From DASQZK01 sp963809925 (lineage in GTDB: Bacteria > Bacteroidota > Bacteroidia > Bacteroidales > GCA-2748055): a stretch of DNA of 64,000 nucleotides. Position 1 is the stretch's first letter. Each line of letters opens with the position of its first letter. This document shows, in pieces, positions 26,396-35,390 of this stretch. Where the stretch lies: contig CAWELH010000004.1 of the NCBI GenBank assembly GCA_963809925.1, positions 434,001-498,000 of the forward strand, in the 5' to 3' direction. The translations under genes were made by a program, and so were the position numbers. Under the pieces are notes generated by a model, which saw only the letters and a program-made list of their open reading frames with translations, made no database searches and was not told where the DNA came from.

Positions 26396-26581
26396 CATTT
26401 GTCAAAATCGGTCATCAACTTTTGCAGTAGTTGATAACTTTTCATCAAAAAGAGGAAAACGGGACGCTGAGATTTGGGGGGTGAAAACTATTAAGGGGCG
26501 GCGTGTTGGAAGGCGGGGGTGGGGCCCCTCTTAACACCAGACAATCTCGAAGGAACGAAGGCCCGGCCTATGTTATTTAGT
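26396..26581. repeat. Long G-rich direct repeat, copy 2
   Basis: Homologous to 1023-1207, with 26466-26563 identical over 98 bp. As in copy 1, it leads into TTATTTAGTGATCCACC, the first bases of a 31-bp unit. It lies downstream of trkH. The 190 bp between trkH and this repeat show no gene. Confidence 0.85.
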
Positions 26582-26785
26582 GATCCACCTTCGCTGACCG
26601 CGTGCCGCCTTAGCTTTAGCGGTGGAGCATGCTACGGCGGACGCGGTTTGGTGAATTGGGGATGAATTTAAGAATATTTACCTATCCATGGGCAAAACCA
26701 TGGCTATTGTTGGAGAATGCCTCCGGCATGGAAGAATCGTTTCTACAAACACCTCTCACCCTCCACAATTATTTGGTGATTTGGT
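26582..26785 (+). repeat. Composite repeat: hairpin-variant unit plus core, copy 7
   Basis: One unit with the CCGCGTGCCGCC insertion (able to pair with GGCGGACGCGG at its end), the linker, the core at 26696, then a TTGGTGAT arm. Confidence 0.8.
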
Positions 26786-27030
26786 GATCCACCTTCGCTG
26801 ACCGCGTGCCGCCTTTAGCGGTGGAGCAAGCTACGACGGACGCGGTTTGGTGAATTGAAGAGTGAGCTATAGAACCTTATCCTATCCATGGGCAAAACCA
26901 TGGCTATTGTTGGAGAATGCCTCCGGCATGGAAGAATCGTTTCTACAAACACCACTAACACTCTCCCCATCACTCCCTAACTTCCTAATTTCCTAACTCC
27001 ATAACTCCATCACCCCATCACTCCATCACC
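26786..27030 (+). repeat. Composite repeat: hairpin-variant unit plus core, copy 8, with tail
   Basis: A second hairpin-variant unit (26786-26848), the GAATTGAAGAGTGAGC linker, the core at 26886, and a tail of 8-bp units that supplies the stop codon of the yciO-like gene. Confidence 0.8.
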
Positions 27031-27629
27031 CCAGCACCTTCCCTCAGAATCTCAGGCTGTTCACCGGTGCAATCAATAACAGTAGAAGGAATATTACCAC
27101 CAAAGCCACCATCGATCAACAAATCAATGCTATCCCTGTATTTTTCATAGATCAGTTCGGGATCGGTGGTATAGTCGATGATCTGGTCGTCATCATGAAC
27201 GGATGTGGTAAGTATGGGGTGGCCGAGTTCACGAACGATATCCAGAATGATCCGGTTGTTGGGTATTCTGATCCCAACCGTCTTTTTTTTGTTTTTGAGG
27301 ATTTTCGGAACATTGCTGCTGGCATGCAGGATAAATGTGTATGGCCCGGGAAGTTTGGACTTCATCAGCTTGAAAATATCATTGTCGACGTACCTTGAAT
27401 ACTCTGAAAGATGGCTGAGATCGGAAACGATAAAGGAGAAATTAGCCTTGTACGGGTTAATATTTTTAAGTCTGGCTATGCTTTCAACAGCTCTGGTCTG
27501 ATAGATATCACAACCGATACCATAAACGGTATCGGTGGGATAGATGATGATCCCCCCGTTGTTTAGAACGTCACATACCTGCCGTACATGTTTTACGTTC
27601 GGATTTTCTTCATACATTCTGATATACAT
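27018..27629 (-). CDS. Sua5/YciO/YrdC-family protein (YciO type)
   Basis: The start at 27629 (MYIRMYEENPN) is preferred over the longer open frame to 27743, since the family motif starts soon after. The 203-aa protein contains G-G-I-I-I-Y-P-T-D-T-V-Y-G-I-G-C-D, the nucleotide/threonylcarbamoyl-binding signature, then L-P-G-P-Y-T-F-I-L and R-I-P-N-N. The S-x-N motif of true TsaC/Sua5 is replaced by T-T-S-V-H-D-D-D, which places it with the YciO branch, whose role in tRNA t6A synthesis is uncertain. Its C-terminus G-V-M-E and stop codon are encoded by repeat sequence. The rhomboid gene is upstream on the same strand with a 129-bp gap. Confidence 0.8.
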   Translation of the reverse strand: MYIRMYEENPNVKHVRQVCDVLNNGGIIIYPTDTVYGIGCDIYQTRAVESIARLKNINPYKANFSFIVSDLSHLSEYSRYVDNDIFKLMKSKLPGPYTFILHASSNVPKILKNKKKTVGIRIPNNRIILDIVRELGHPILTTSVHDDDQIIDYTTDPELIYEKYRDSIDLLIDGGFGGNIPSTVIDCTGEQPEILREGAGVME

Positions 27630-27758
27630 CAGGCAGTCTCTTAGTTTCCTCTGTAAAGGTAACATTTGACCGCCGTATTGGTTTGTAGATGGAAATAATA
27701 TTTGTGTCCGGACAGAAAGGTAGGGCAGTGGATGTAGTCCCACAGAGATGAGTACGAT

Positions 27759-28421
27759 TTACATGTTGGAAAGGTATTTCGCTGAGTCCTGGTCTTCCCC
27801 GGCGATTGGGAATTCATCCTCCGGTTCCGATTCTTCCTCATCCTCAAGGCTGTCATCATCAGGTTCCGGGCCTTCGTGCCGGTAAATAAATGAGAGGGCT
27901 ATTCCTGTCAATGCCCCCATCAGGTGCGATTCCCAGCTGATGTGGTAATCATATGGAAAGAGTCCCCATACCATACTGCCATATAAAAAGATCACCAGCA
28001 TTGAGATGGCTAGCAGATTCCGGTTCCGGCGCAGTATACCTGAGGTAAAGAGAAAGGTGGCCAGACCATATACGATCCCGCTTGCCCCGATATGATAGGC
28101 TTCACGGCCAACTAGCCAAACCAGCATACCTGTGAGGAAAAAGATCAGGAAAAATACTCGGTAGGCAACATCCCTGTAAAAATAAAAAAGAGCAAGACTC
28201 AGAAAAAACAAGGGGACGGAATTGTCAAACAGGTGCTTGATATTCGCATGAATAAGCGGCGCTGTGATGATCCCTGTGAGGCCTTTCAGTTTAAGCGGGT
28301 AAATGCCAAGGGATGAAAAATTGACATCCAGACCGAATTCAACGAATTTTATGAACCATATCAGGAACAAAAAGAAACCCGGGAAGACCAGACTATGAAT
28401 AAACCTTTTTTTTTCCTCCAT
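27759..28421 (-). CDS. Rhomboid-family intramembrane serine protease
   Basis: A 220-aa protein with about six membrane helices. The catalytic Ser is in H-I-G-A-S-G-I-V-Y-G (near 113) and the catalytic His in W-E-S-H-L-M-G-A-L-T-G (near 167). H-A-N-I-K-H-L-F-D-N-S matches the conserved H-x-x-x-x-H-x-x-x-N loop before helix 2. The last 40 residues form a very acidic tail (D-D-D-S-L-E-D-E-E-E-S-E-P-E-D-E), presumably cytoplasmic. Substrates are unknown. Confidence 0.92.
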   Translation of the reverse strand: MEEKKRFIHSLVFPGFFLFLIWFIKFVEFGLDVNFSSLGIYPLKLKGLTGIITAPLIHANIKHLFDNSVPLFFLSLALFYFYRDVAYRVFFLIFFLTGMLVWLVGREAYHIGASGIVYGLATFLFTSGILRRNRNLLAISMLVIFLYGSMVWGLFPYDYHISWESHLMGALTGIALSFIYRHEGPEPDDDSLEDEEESEPEDEFPIAGEDQDSAKYLSNM

Positions 28422-28559
28422 CTCAGCTGCCGGATTTGGGCCTGTTTAATTTCAGAATTTTCATTGCCTTCTCAAATACCGGGCCAGTCCGCCCCATACA
28501 GGGAGGTCCGGAAATCGCGATGCCGGACAGAAGCCAAAATGACAGGTCCGGCTGTTTAT

Positions 28560-28589
28560 CAAATGTACTAAACATCCGGCTGATTCAAA
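28560..28589 (-). promoter_or_regulatory. Promoter for rhomboid-yciO (TTTG-N18-TACATTTG)
   Basis: On the minus strand TTTG (28589-28586) and TACATTTG (28567-28560) are 18 nt apart, the same spacing as the ilv leader promoter. The predicted leader is about 130 nt, with GC-rich inverted segments. Confidence 0.5.
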
Positions 28590-28693
28590 AGAGCTACTGA
28601 GTAATTAAGCCTTTGCCAGCCGCTAAAATAAGAATGGGTATGGATTGAAATTCGAAAGGATAATGCAGGGTGAATGGCTTATGCCCCCGGTAT

Positions 28694-29965
28694 TTAAATT
28701 ATAAAGTGGAAGAGATCAGGACGGTCGTTGACGTACTCATAGATAATTTTTTGTTCATCCATCCTCTTCTTCAGCTCATCAAAGTCGGATCTTTGTCTCA
28801 CTTCAATACCGATGAGTGCCGGCCCCAGTTCCCGGCTGTTCTTTTTTGTATATTCAAACAGAGCGATATCATCGGTGGGGCCGAGAACGTGTTCGAGGAA
28901 TTCGCGCAATGCTCCTGCGCGCTGCGGAAAACGTACAATAAAATAATGTTTGAGTCCTTCGAAAAGCAACGACCGCTCTTTTATCTCCTCAGTACGTGTG
29001 ATATCATTGTTACTCCCGCTGACAATGCAGACCACATGTTTTCCCCTGATCTGCGACCTGAAAGTGTCGAGGGCAGTGATCGAAAGGGCACCGGCAGGTT
29101 CCACAACGATGGCATCTTCATTGTATAGTTTGAGGATGGTGGTACAGATTTTCCCTTCGGGAACGGTGATGATATCGTCAAGTAAATCGCGGCAGATAGG
29201 GAAGGTAAGGTCGCCGACACGCTGAACAGCAGCGCCGTCAACGAATTTGTCGATCCGGGCAAGTTCGATGACCTTCCCCTCTTCGATTGATCTTTTCATC
29301 GATGGTGCACCTTCGGGCTCTACGCCGATGATTTTCGTGTTGGGACTCAGCGTCTTAAAAAGACTGGCAACACCTGCGGCAAGTCCGCCTCCGCCAATTG
29401 GAACGAAGAGGTAATCGATATGTTTCTGCGTGTCCTGCAGGATCTCAAGTCCTACTGTAGCCTGACCTTCAATAACCAGTTCGTCGTCGAACGGATGGAT
29501 GAAGGATGAATTGTTCGCATTGCAATAATCAAGTGCCATTTTGTAGGCATCGTCGTACGTATCACCCTCGAGGATAATCTCAACCATGCCTTTTCCGAAC
29601 ATCTTAACCTGTCTGATTTTCTGAAGGGGCGTCGGGCTTGGCATGAAAATGGTGCCTTTAATGCCCAGTTTCCTGCAACTGTATGCCACACCCTGGGCAT
29701 GATTTCCGGCACTGGCACAAACTACGCCATTTTTGAGTTCTTCTTTGGTAAGGCAGCTGATCTTATTGTATGCTCCTCTTATCTTATAGGATCTCACCAG
29801 CTGAAGATCCTCCCGTTTCAGCATGATGGTGGCATTGTATTCCTCCGACAGGTTCAGATTCTGTACCAGGGGAGTATGTTCTGCCACGCTCCTCAGTCGT
29901 TCCCTGGCTTCCTGAATCTTCTGAACCTGTGGCATATAGTCCGGTTTCACTTTCTCTTCCTTCAT
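28694..29965 (-). CDS. ilvA: Threonine dehydratase (threonine ammonia-lyase), biosynthetic
   Basis: A 423-aa PLP enzyme. The PLP lysine is K61 in R-S-Y-K-I-R-G-A-Y-N-K. The phosphate loop is P-I-G-G-G-G-L-A-A-G, and S-A-G-N-H-A-Q-G-V-A binds substrate. One ACT-like regulatory domain follows the catalytic core (from about 335, F-I-V-R-F-P-Q-R-A-G-A-L-R-E-F). It makes 2-oxobutanoate from threonine as the first step to isoleucine and is normally inhibited by isoleucine. It is the last gene of the ilv unit, 108 bp after ilvC, with a strong hairpin in that gap. Confidence 0.95.
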   Translation of the reverse strand: MKEEKVKPDYMPQVQKIQEARERLRSVAEHTPLVQNLNLSEEYNATIMLKREDLQLVRSYKIRGAYNKISCLTKEELKNGVVCASAGNHAQGVAYSCRKLGIKGTIFMPSPTPLQKIRQVKMFGKGMVEIILEGDTYDDAYKMALDYCNANNSSFIHPFDDELVIEGQATVGLEILQDTQKHIDYLFVPIGGGGLAAGVASLFKTLSPNTKIIGVEPEGAPSMKRSIEEGKVIELARIDKFVDGAAVQRVGDLTFPICRDLLDDIITVPEGKICTTILKLYNEDAIVVEPAGALSITALDTFRSQIRGKHVVCIVSGSNNDITRTEEIKERSLLFEGLKHYFIVRFPQRAGALREFLEHVLGPTDDIALFEYTKKNSRELGPALIGIEVRQRSDFDELKKRMDEQKIIYEYVNDRPDLFHFII

Positions 29966-30000
29966 ATAAGCTCAATGTACCTGTCATTCAGAATGAAATG

Positions 30001-30039
30001 ACCGGGTAGAGATATACATGCATATATCCATACCCGGGT
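30001..30039 (-). other. Intercistronic hairpin between ilvC and ilvA
   Basis: CCGGGTA and TACCCGG close an imperfect stem whose inner part (GATATA/TATATC) and CATGCA loop are also self-complementary. There is no T tract, so it is more likely an mRNA processing or stability element than a terminator. Confidence 0.5.
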
Positions 30040-30073
30040 AAATGTTGTTCGGAGGTTGCCAGATGGCAATCCG

Positions 30074-31117
30074 TTATGCTTTTGGCCTAAGTTTTCGTAC
30101 CTGTGCGCCGGCCTGCCACATTTCAGAATTGTGGATCTCATCCAGTTCCTTGGTGAGTTTTTTCCTGTAATCGGCTTGCCTGTTAGCTTCGATGGTAATC
30201 CTGGCTTCGTTGCCGGAGGCCACACTCTTGTACAACTCATCAAAAACTGGCTTGACAGCATCGCGAAATCTGTTTTTCCAGTCGAGAGCTCCCCGCTGCG
30301 CCGTTGTGGAGCAATTGGCATACATCCAGTCCATACCGTTCTCAGCGACAAGGGGCAGGAGGCTCTGGGAAAGTTCTTCTACCGTTTCGTTGAACGCTTC
30401 TGAAGGGGAATGACCTTTGCTTCGAAGAATATTATACTGGGCTTCCATTATCCCGGCCAGCGCACCCATAAGGACACCACGTTCACCGGTAAGGTCGCTG
30501 TACACTTCTTTTTCGAAGGATGTCTCAAAAAGATAACCAGAACCCACACCGATACCAAGTGCAACCACCCGCTCGAAAGCATGACCGGTAGCATCCTGGA
30601 ATATGGCATAGCTTGAGTTCAGTCCCTGTCCGGCAATAAAGAGGCGACGTAATGACGTGCCTGATCCTTTCGGTGCAACAAGAATTACATCAACATCAGC
30701 CGGGGGAATGATCCCTGTCTGGTCCTTATAAGTGATACCAAAGCCGTGCGAAAAATATAAAGCTTTACCTTTGGTGAGATGTTTTTTTACGGTTGGCCAA
30801 AGTGCGATTTGTCCTGCATCGGAAAGAAGATACTGAATAATAGTGGCTTTTTCGCAGGCTTCTTCGATATCGAAAAGGCTCTGACCTTCCACCCAACCAT
30901 CATTAACAGCTTTGTCCCAGGAGGAGGAATTCTTTCTCTGTCCAACGATGACATTGAAACCATTATCTTTAAGGTTCAGAGACTGGCCCGGACCCTGCAC
31001 GCCGTAGCCGATAACAGCAATGACTTCATTTTTCAGGATTTCACGTGCTTTTAAAAGGGGGAATTCCTCCCGCGTAACTACATTTTCTTCGACTCCGCCG
31101 AAATTGATTTTTGCCAT
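30074..31117 (-). CDS. ilvC: Ketol-acid reductoisomerase
   Basis: A 347-aa NAD(P)H enzyme. The Rossmann loop is V-I-G-Y-G-V-Q-G-P-G-Q-S-L-N-L-K-D-N-G near 35. V-G-Q-R-K-N-S-S-S-W follows strand 2 and sets cofactor preference. The metal- and substrate-binding region contains P-K-G-S-G-T-S-L-R-R and D-L-T-G-E-R-G-V-L-M-G-A (E in the second Mg site). It converts acetolactate or acetohydroxybutyrate to the dihydroxy acid. The ATG is preceded by a run of ten A residues on the coding strand, an A-rich initiation site in place of a Shine-Dalgarno sequence. Confidence 0.97.
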   Translation of the reverse strand: MAKINFGGVEENVVTREEFPLLKAREILKNEVIAVIGYGVQGPGQSLNLKDNGFNVIVGQRKNSSSWDKAVNDGWVEGQSLFDIEEACEKATIIQYLLSDAGQIALWPTVKKHLTKGKALYFSHGFGITYKDQTGIIPPADVDVILVAPKGSGTSLRRLFIAGQGLNSSYAIFQDATGHAFERVVALGIGVGSGYLFETSFEKEVYSDLTGERGVLMGALAGIMEAQYNILRSKGHSPSEAFNETVEELSQSLLPLVAENGMDWMYANCSTTAQRGALDWKNRFRDAVKPVFDELYKSVASGNEARITIEANRQADYRKKLTKELDEIHNSEMWQAGAQVRKLRPKA

Positions 31118-31128
31118 TTTTTTTTTGT

Positions 31129-31692
31129 TTATTGGGTTATTGACAATACTTCTTTCTCAGAATGCCTGTTTGCAACCTCCAGGTCCCTGAGGTAACTGGT
31201 TATCTCTTTGATTTGTTTTGTGACGGCCACTCTTCCTGACCGTGCAAACTGGAGCACACCATATGGGATGAGTTTCTCAAAGAGTTCCTGCGTTTCATTT
31301 TTATGGCCGGCTTTTTCAATGATGATGTATTCCGGTTCCACGGTAAGTATGTGAGCATTATGCCTCCTGATCAGGGTTTCAACATCATCGCCGTTGGCAA
31401 AGGCACCTGTCGGGACTTTGTATAGGGCAATTTCCTGGTACACGATCTCAGCCTCTTCAAAATAAAAAGCCTTAAGGACACCGATGATCTTTTCGATTTG
31501 TTTGACTACTTTCTTGACGATGTCAAGTCGTGTTGATATCACTATGGTAAAGCGATACACACCTTTTACTTCGGATTCTGATGTAGTCAGACTTTCGATA
31601 TTGATCTTCCTGCGGGTAAATACCACGGCGAGTCGCTGAAGCAGACCGATGTTGTTCTCTGTGAATATTGATAATGTGAATTCTTGTTCCAT
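31129..31692 (-). CDS. ilvN: Acetolactate synthase small (regulatory) subunit
   Basis: A 187-aa protein starting with an ACT domain (F-T-L-S-I-F-T-E-N-N-I-G-L-L-Q-R-L-A-V-V-F-x-R-R, residues 4-28) that binds valine in the family, followed by a second ACT-like C-terminal domain (from about 85). It activates IlvB and confers feedback inhibition. It lies 13 bp after ilvB. Confidence 0.93.
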   Translation of the reverse strand: MEQEFTLSIFTENNIGLLQRLAVVFTRRKINIESLTTSESEVKGVYRFTIVISTRLDIVKKVVKQIEKIIGVLKAFYFEEAEIVYQEIALYKVPTGAFANGDDVETLIRRHNAHILTVEPEYIIIEKAGHKNETQELFEKLIPYGVLQFARSGRVAVTKQIKEITSYLRDLEVANRHSEKEVLSITQ

Positions 31693-31705
31693 GACATTTT
31701 TTTTA

Positions 31706-33442
31706 TTATTCTAGTCTCATTTCAGATACGGTGCCGCCTGAGGGAACCATAGGGAATATATTACTTTCTTTTTCAACTTTTACTTCCAGAAGGAAAGGTC
31801 CGTCGAAGGCCATAAGGTCCGTGATGGCTCCATCCAGGTCTTCACGGGAGGAAATTGTTTTCCCGCTGATTCCAAAACCTTTTGCTATGGTAACGAAATC
31901 AGGGTTGGTTAGTTCAGTGTATGAATATCTTTTATCGAAGAATAGATCCTGCCACTGTCTGACCATACCCAGGAAATTATTATTCAAAAGAACAATCTTT
32001 ACAGGTAATTTCGACTGGCTGATGGTCCCGAGTTCCTGGATAGTCATCTGGAAACCGCCGTCACCGATCACCGCCACAACCTGGGATTTTCCTTCACAGG
32101 CCAGGGCAGCTCCCACAGCAGCGGGTACTCCAAAACCCATTGTGCCTAAGCCGCCGGAGGTGATCTGCGTATTGGTTTTGTTGAATTGGTAATACCGTGC
32201 TGATGCCATCTGATGCTGACCTACGTCTGTTACAAGGATGGCTTCTCCCAGCGTTTTTTGGGAAATAAGGTGTATAACCTCGCCCATGCGTAGCCCACCC
32301 TGCGAGGGATAACAGTCTCTTTCGATGATTTTCCTGAATTCGTGCTGGTAAAGTTTGTTGAAAGATTCAAGCCATTCAGGATGCGAATTCTGTTTCACCA
32401 TTGGGAGAAGGGCTTCAATGGCTTGTCTAGCATCAGCAATCACTGCGACGTCAGCCTTTACATTTTTGTCAATTTCTGACGGGTCGATATCGATATGGAT
32501 TACTTTGGCTTGTTTGGCATACGTTTTCAGGTTTCCGGTCACCCTGTCGTCGAACCTCATGCCAACGGCAATCAGCAGGTCGCATTTATTCGTATTGATA
32601 TTGGGTGCGTAGTTGCCATGCATGCCAAGCATACCGGTAAACAGCGGATGGTTGGAGGGCAGTCCAGACAAACCAAGTAGTGTACTTGCAACGGGGATTC
32701 CGGTTTTCTCAACGAAGGTCTTGAATTCTTCCTGGGCCCCGGAGATCAGGATTCCCTGTCCGGCGAGGATCATCGGTTTTTTCGCCCTGTTAATCAGTTC
32801 GGCTGCTTTTTTGATTGCTTCCAGGTTCAACATGGGGATGGGCGTGTAACTCCTGATCTTGGCTATTTTTTCATAGGAAAAATCGAGTTCAGCAAACTGG
32901 GCATCTTTGGTAATATCGAGCAGCACGGGGCCGGGTCTTCCTGACCTGGCAATGAAAAAGGCCTTTGCCATAGCCTCGGGAATCTCTTCAGCCCTGGTGA
33001 CCTGATAATTCCATTTTGTAACCGGCATCGATATGCCTACAATATCAGTTTCCTGGAATGCATCGGAACCAAGAAGTGAAGAGGTTACCTGACCGGTAAT
33101 GCAAACCAGAGGAGTGGAATCGAGCATAGCGTCGGCAAGTCCTGTGATTAGATTTGTTGCGCCCGGACCAGATGTCGCAATACACACCCCAGGCTTCCTT
33201 GAAATTCTGGCAAATCCCTGCGCCGCATGGATAGCCCCCTGTTCGTGTCGGACCATAACATGTTTGAGCTTATCCTGGTAATCGTATAAAACATCATATA
33301 CCGGCATGATGGCACCGCCAACGTATCCGAACATAGTATCAACGCCTTCCTCCAAAAGCGAAAGTACGACAGCCTCAGCGCCACTTACACGTTTGATTTC
33401 GGGCTCTTGCCCTTTGGCCTGGGTTTTCGTTTGAGTATCCAT
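31706..33442 (-). CDS. ilvB: Acetolactate synthase large (catalytic) subunit
   Basis: A 578-aa thiamine diphosphate enzyme. It has G-Y-V-G-G-A-I-M-P-V-Y-D and the catalytic Glu in V-R-H-E-Q-G-A-I-H-A-A-Q-G (near 67). The FAD/central domain contains G-M-L-G-M-H-G. The TPP motif is G-D-G-G-F-Q-M-T-I-Q-E-L-G-T with N-N at its end (near 462-490). It condenses two pyruvates, or pyruvate with 2-oxobutanoate, at the start of valine/leucine and isoleucine synthesis. It is 22 bp downstream of ilvD. Confidence 0.97.
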   Translation of the reverse strand: MDTQTKTQAKGQEPEIKRVSGAEAVVLSLLEEGVDTMFGYVGGAIMPVYDVLYDYQDKLKHVMVRHEQGAIHAAQGFARISRKPGVCIATSGPGATNLITGLADAMLDSTPLVCITGQVTSSLLGSDAFQETDIVGISMPVTKWNYQVTRAEEIPEAMAKAFFIARSGRPGPVLLDITKDAQFAELDFSYEKIAKIRSYTPIPMLNLEAIKKAAELINRAKKPMILAGQGILISGAQEEFKTFVEKTGIPVASTLLGLSGLPSNHPLFTGMLGMHGNYAPNINTNKCDLLIAVGMRFDDRVTGNLKTYAKQAKVIHIDIDPSEIDKNVKADVAVIADARQAIEALLPMVKQNSHPEWLESFNKLYQHEFRKIIERDCYPSQGGLRMGEVIHLISQKTLGEAILVTDVGQHQMASARYYQFNKTNTQITSGGLGTMGFGVPAAVGAALACEGKSQVVAVIGDGGFQMTIQELGTISQSKLPVKIVLLNNNFLGMVRQWQDLFFDKRYSYTELTNPDFVTIAKGFGISGKTISSREDLDGAITDLMAFDGPFLLEVKVEKESNIFPMVPSGGTVSEMRLE

Positions 33443-33464
33443 GTCAATCTTATTTTGGTTAATA

Positions 33465-35294
33465 TTAATCTACTATTCTAACAGCACCTTTATCGGCAGA
33501 TGTAACTAAACTTGCATACGCTTTTAAGGCTTTGGAGATCTTCCTGTCTCTTCCTTCGGGTTTCCAGGCAGAATCACCTTTACCCTCTTCCTGTATCATT
33601 CGTTCCTTAAGTTCCTCATCACTAAGTCGAAGGTTGATGGTCCGTGCAGGGATATTGATATCGATCATATCTCCGTTTCTGATCAGGGCTATTTCTCCCT
33701 TCTCGGCAGCCTCTGGCGAAATATGCCCGATAGAAAGCCCGGAAGTACCGCCTGAAAAACGGCCGTCAGTAATGAGTGCACATTTTTCACCAAGGCCACG
33801 GGATTTAATATAAGAAGTGGGATAAAGCATTTCCTGCATACCCGGTCCGCCTTTTGGTCCTTCAAATTTGATCACGACCACATCACCTGCACCGACTTCA
33901 TTCCCGAGTATACCTTCGCAAGCAGTATCCTGCGAATCGAATACCCTGGCGGGACCGCTGAATGTTAGCACTGATGCTTTTACTCCGGCGGTTTTCACAA
34001 TACAACCATTTCTGGCGATATTGCCGTACAATACAGCCAGTCCGCCATCCGCCGAATAGGCATGCTCAACATCACGGATACAGCCATTTGTGCGGTCGAG
34101 GTCAAATTCCCTGAATCTGGCCTGTTGCGAACCCATAGTGAGGTTTCTTCCTCCACCGGGGGCAGAGCTGAAAACATCACGGGCATCGTCGGTACAACTC
34201 TCGCTGCGGAGATCGTAATTTTTAATGGCTTCGTCAAGTGTAAGTCCATCAGCTCGTTTGACGGAAGTGTCGAGAAGCCCGCCACCGGCTAGTTCTGCCA
34301 GAATGCCCAGAATACCTCCGGCCCTGTTTACATCCTGAATGTGATATTTTGAATTTGGCGACACTTTGCAAAGCACCGGTATCCGACGTGAGATGGCATC
34401 AATATCTTTCAGACTGAAATCGACCTCGGCCTCATGGGCAATAGCCAGAATATGAAGTACCGTGTTTGTTGAACCGCCCATGGCAACGTCGAGGCTCATG
34501 GCATTTTGAAATGCAGCCTTGGAAGCAATCGAACGGGGTAGGACGGAATCATCACCGTCAAAATAATAACGGTCAATATTTCTGATAAGTGTTTCAGCAG
34601 CCTTCTCAAACAGTCGCTTTCGGTTACTGTGTGTGGCAACGATGGTTCCGTTCCCTGGAAGAGCCAGACCAAGCGCCTCATTCAGGCAATTCATGGAGTT
34701 GGCTGTAAACATGCCCGAACAAGAACCGCAAGTGGGGCAGGCCAGCTGTTCAACTAGAGAAAGTGTTTGGTCGCTTACTTTATCATCACCGGCCATTACC
34801 ATTGCATCGATCAGGTCGTACATTTCATCATTGATAACGCCGGCTTCCATCGGGCCACCCGAAACAAAAACTGCGGGAATGTTAAGCCTCATGGCTGCAA
34901 TGAGCATCCCAGGTGTAATCTTATCGCAATTGCTGATGCAGAACATGGCATCTGCCTTATGGGCATTAACCATATACTCAATACTGTCGGCAATAAGTTC
35001 CCTCGAAGGCAATGAATATAGCATCCCGTCATGACCCATAGCGATGCCATCATCAATGGCAATCGTGTTAAACTCAGCGGCAAAATATCCCTTTTCTTCG
35101 AACACTTTCTTAACCTCCTGGCCTATGTGATGAAGATGCGTATGCCCCGGTACGAACTGTGTAAATGAATTGACAATGGCAATTACCGGCTTCCCGATTT
35201 GCGCCTCCTTCATGCCGTTTGCCCTCCATAAACTGCGGGCTCCGGCCATTCTCCTGCCTTGTGTTGTCGTGTGACTTCTTAAAGGATATTCCAT
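33465..35294 (-). CDS. ilvD: Dihydroxy-acid dehydratase
   Basis: The ATG at 35294 (M-E-Y-P-L-R-S-H-T-T-T-Q-G-R-R-M-A-G-A-R) is chosen. The longer open frame would overlap the attenuator terminator. The 609-aa enzyme has the Fe-S ligand motifs C-I-S-N-C-D-K-I-T-P-G-M and C-P-T-C-G-S-C-S-G-M-F-T-A-N-S-M-N-C, and the C-terminal S-G-G-T-S-G-L-S-I-G-H-I-S-P-E. It forms the 2-oxo acids of the valine and isoleucine branches. It is the first structural gene of the ilv unit and is directly controlled by the leader upstream. Confidence 0.97.
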   Translation of the reverse strand: MEYPLRSHTTTQGRRMAGARSLWRANGMKEAQIGKPVIAIVNSFTQFVPGHTHLHHIGQEVKKVFEEKGYFAAEFNTIAIDDGIAMGHDGMLYSLPSRELIADSIEYMVNAHKADAMFCISNCDKITPGMLIAAMRLNIPAVFVSGGPMEAGVINDEMYDLIDAMVMAGDDKVSDQTLSLVEQLACPTCGSCSGMFTANSMNCLNEALGLALPGNGTIVATHSNRKRLFEKAAETLIRNIDRYYFDGDDSVLPRSIASKAAFQNAMSLDVAMGGSTNTVLHILAIAHEAEVDFSLKDIDAISRRIPVLCKVSPNSKYHIQDVNRAGGILGILAELAGGGLLDTSVKRADGLTLDEAIKNYDLRSESCTDDARDVFSSAPGGGRNLTMGSQQARFREFDLDRTNGCIRDVEHAYSADGGLAVLYGNIARNGCIVKTAGVKASVLTFSGPARVFDSQDTACEGILGNEVGAGDVVVIKFEGPKGGPGMQEMLYPTSYIKSRGLGEKCALITDGRFSGGTSGLSIGHISPEAAEKGEIALIRNGDMIDINIPARTINLRLSDEELKERMIQEEGKGDSAWKPEGRDRKISKALKAYASLVTSADKGAVRIVD

Positions 35295-35325
35295 TGTATC
35301 ATTGCTCTTATAATAATAGAAAATT

Positions 35326-35356
35326 AAAAAAGCCATTCTCTTGTCCGAGAATGGCT
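35326..35356 (-). terminator. ilv attenuator terminator (segments 3:4)
   Basis: On the minus strand AGCCATTCTC and GAGAATGGCT form a perfect 10-bp stem with a 6-nt loop (GGACAA), followed by TTTTTAATTT. It sits between the leader peptide and the ilvD start, so it can stop transcription before the structural genes. Its 5' arm can instead pair with GAGAATGG at 35392-35385. Confidence 0.92.
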
Positions 35357-35390
35357 TCGTATATTTTGTCAGGATTATACCATACCATTC

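Noticed and set aside
26140..26430. 96-codon frame overlapping the end of trkH
   Set aside because: The first part is trkH in another frame and the rest is non-conserved intergenic sequence, with no signal or domain.
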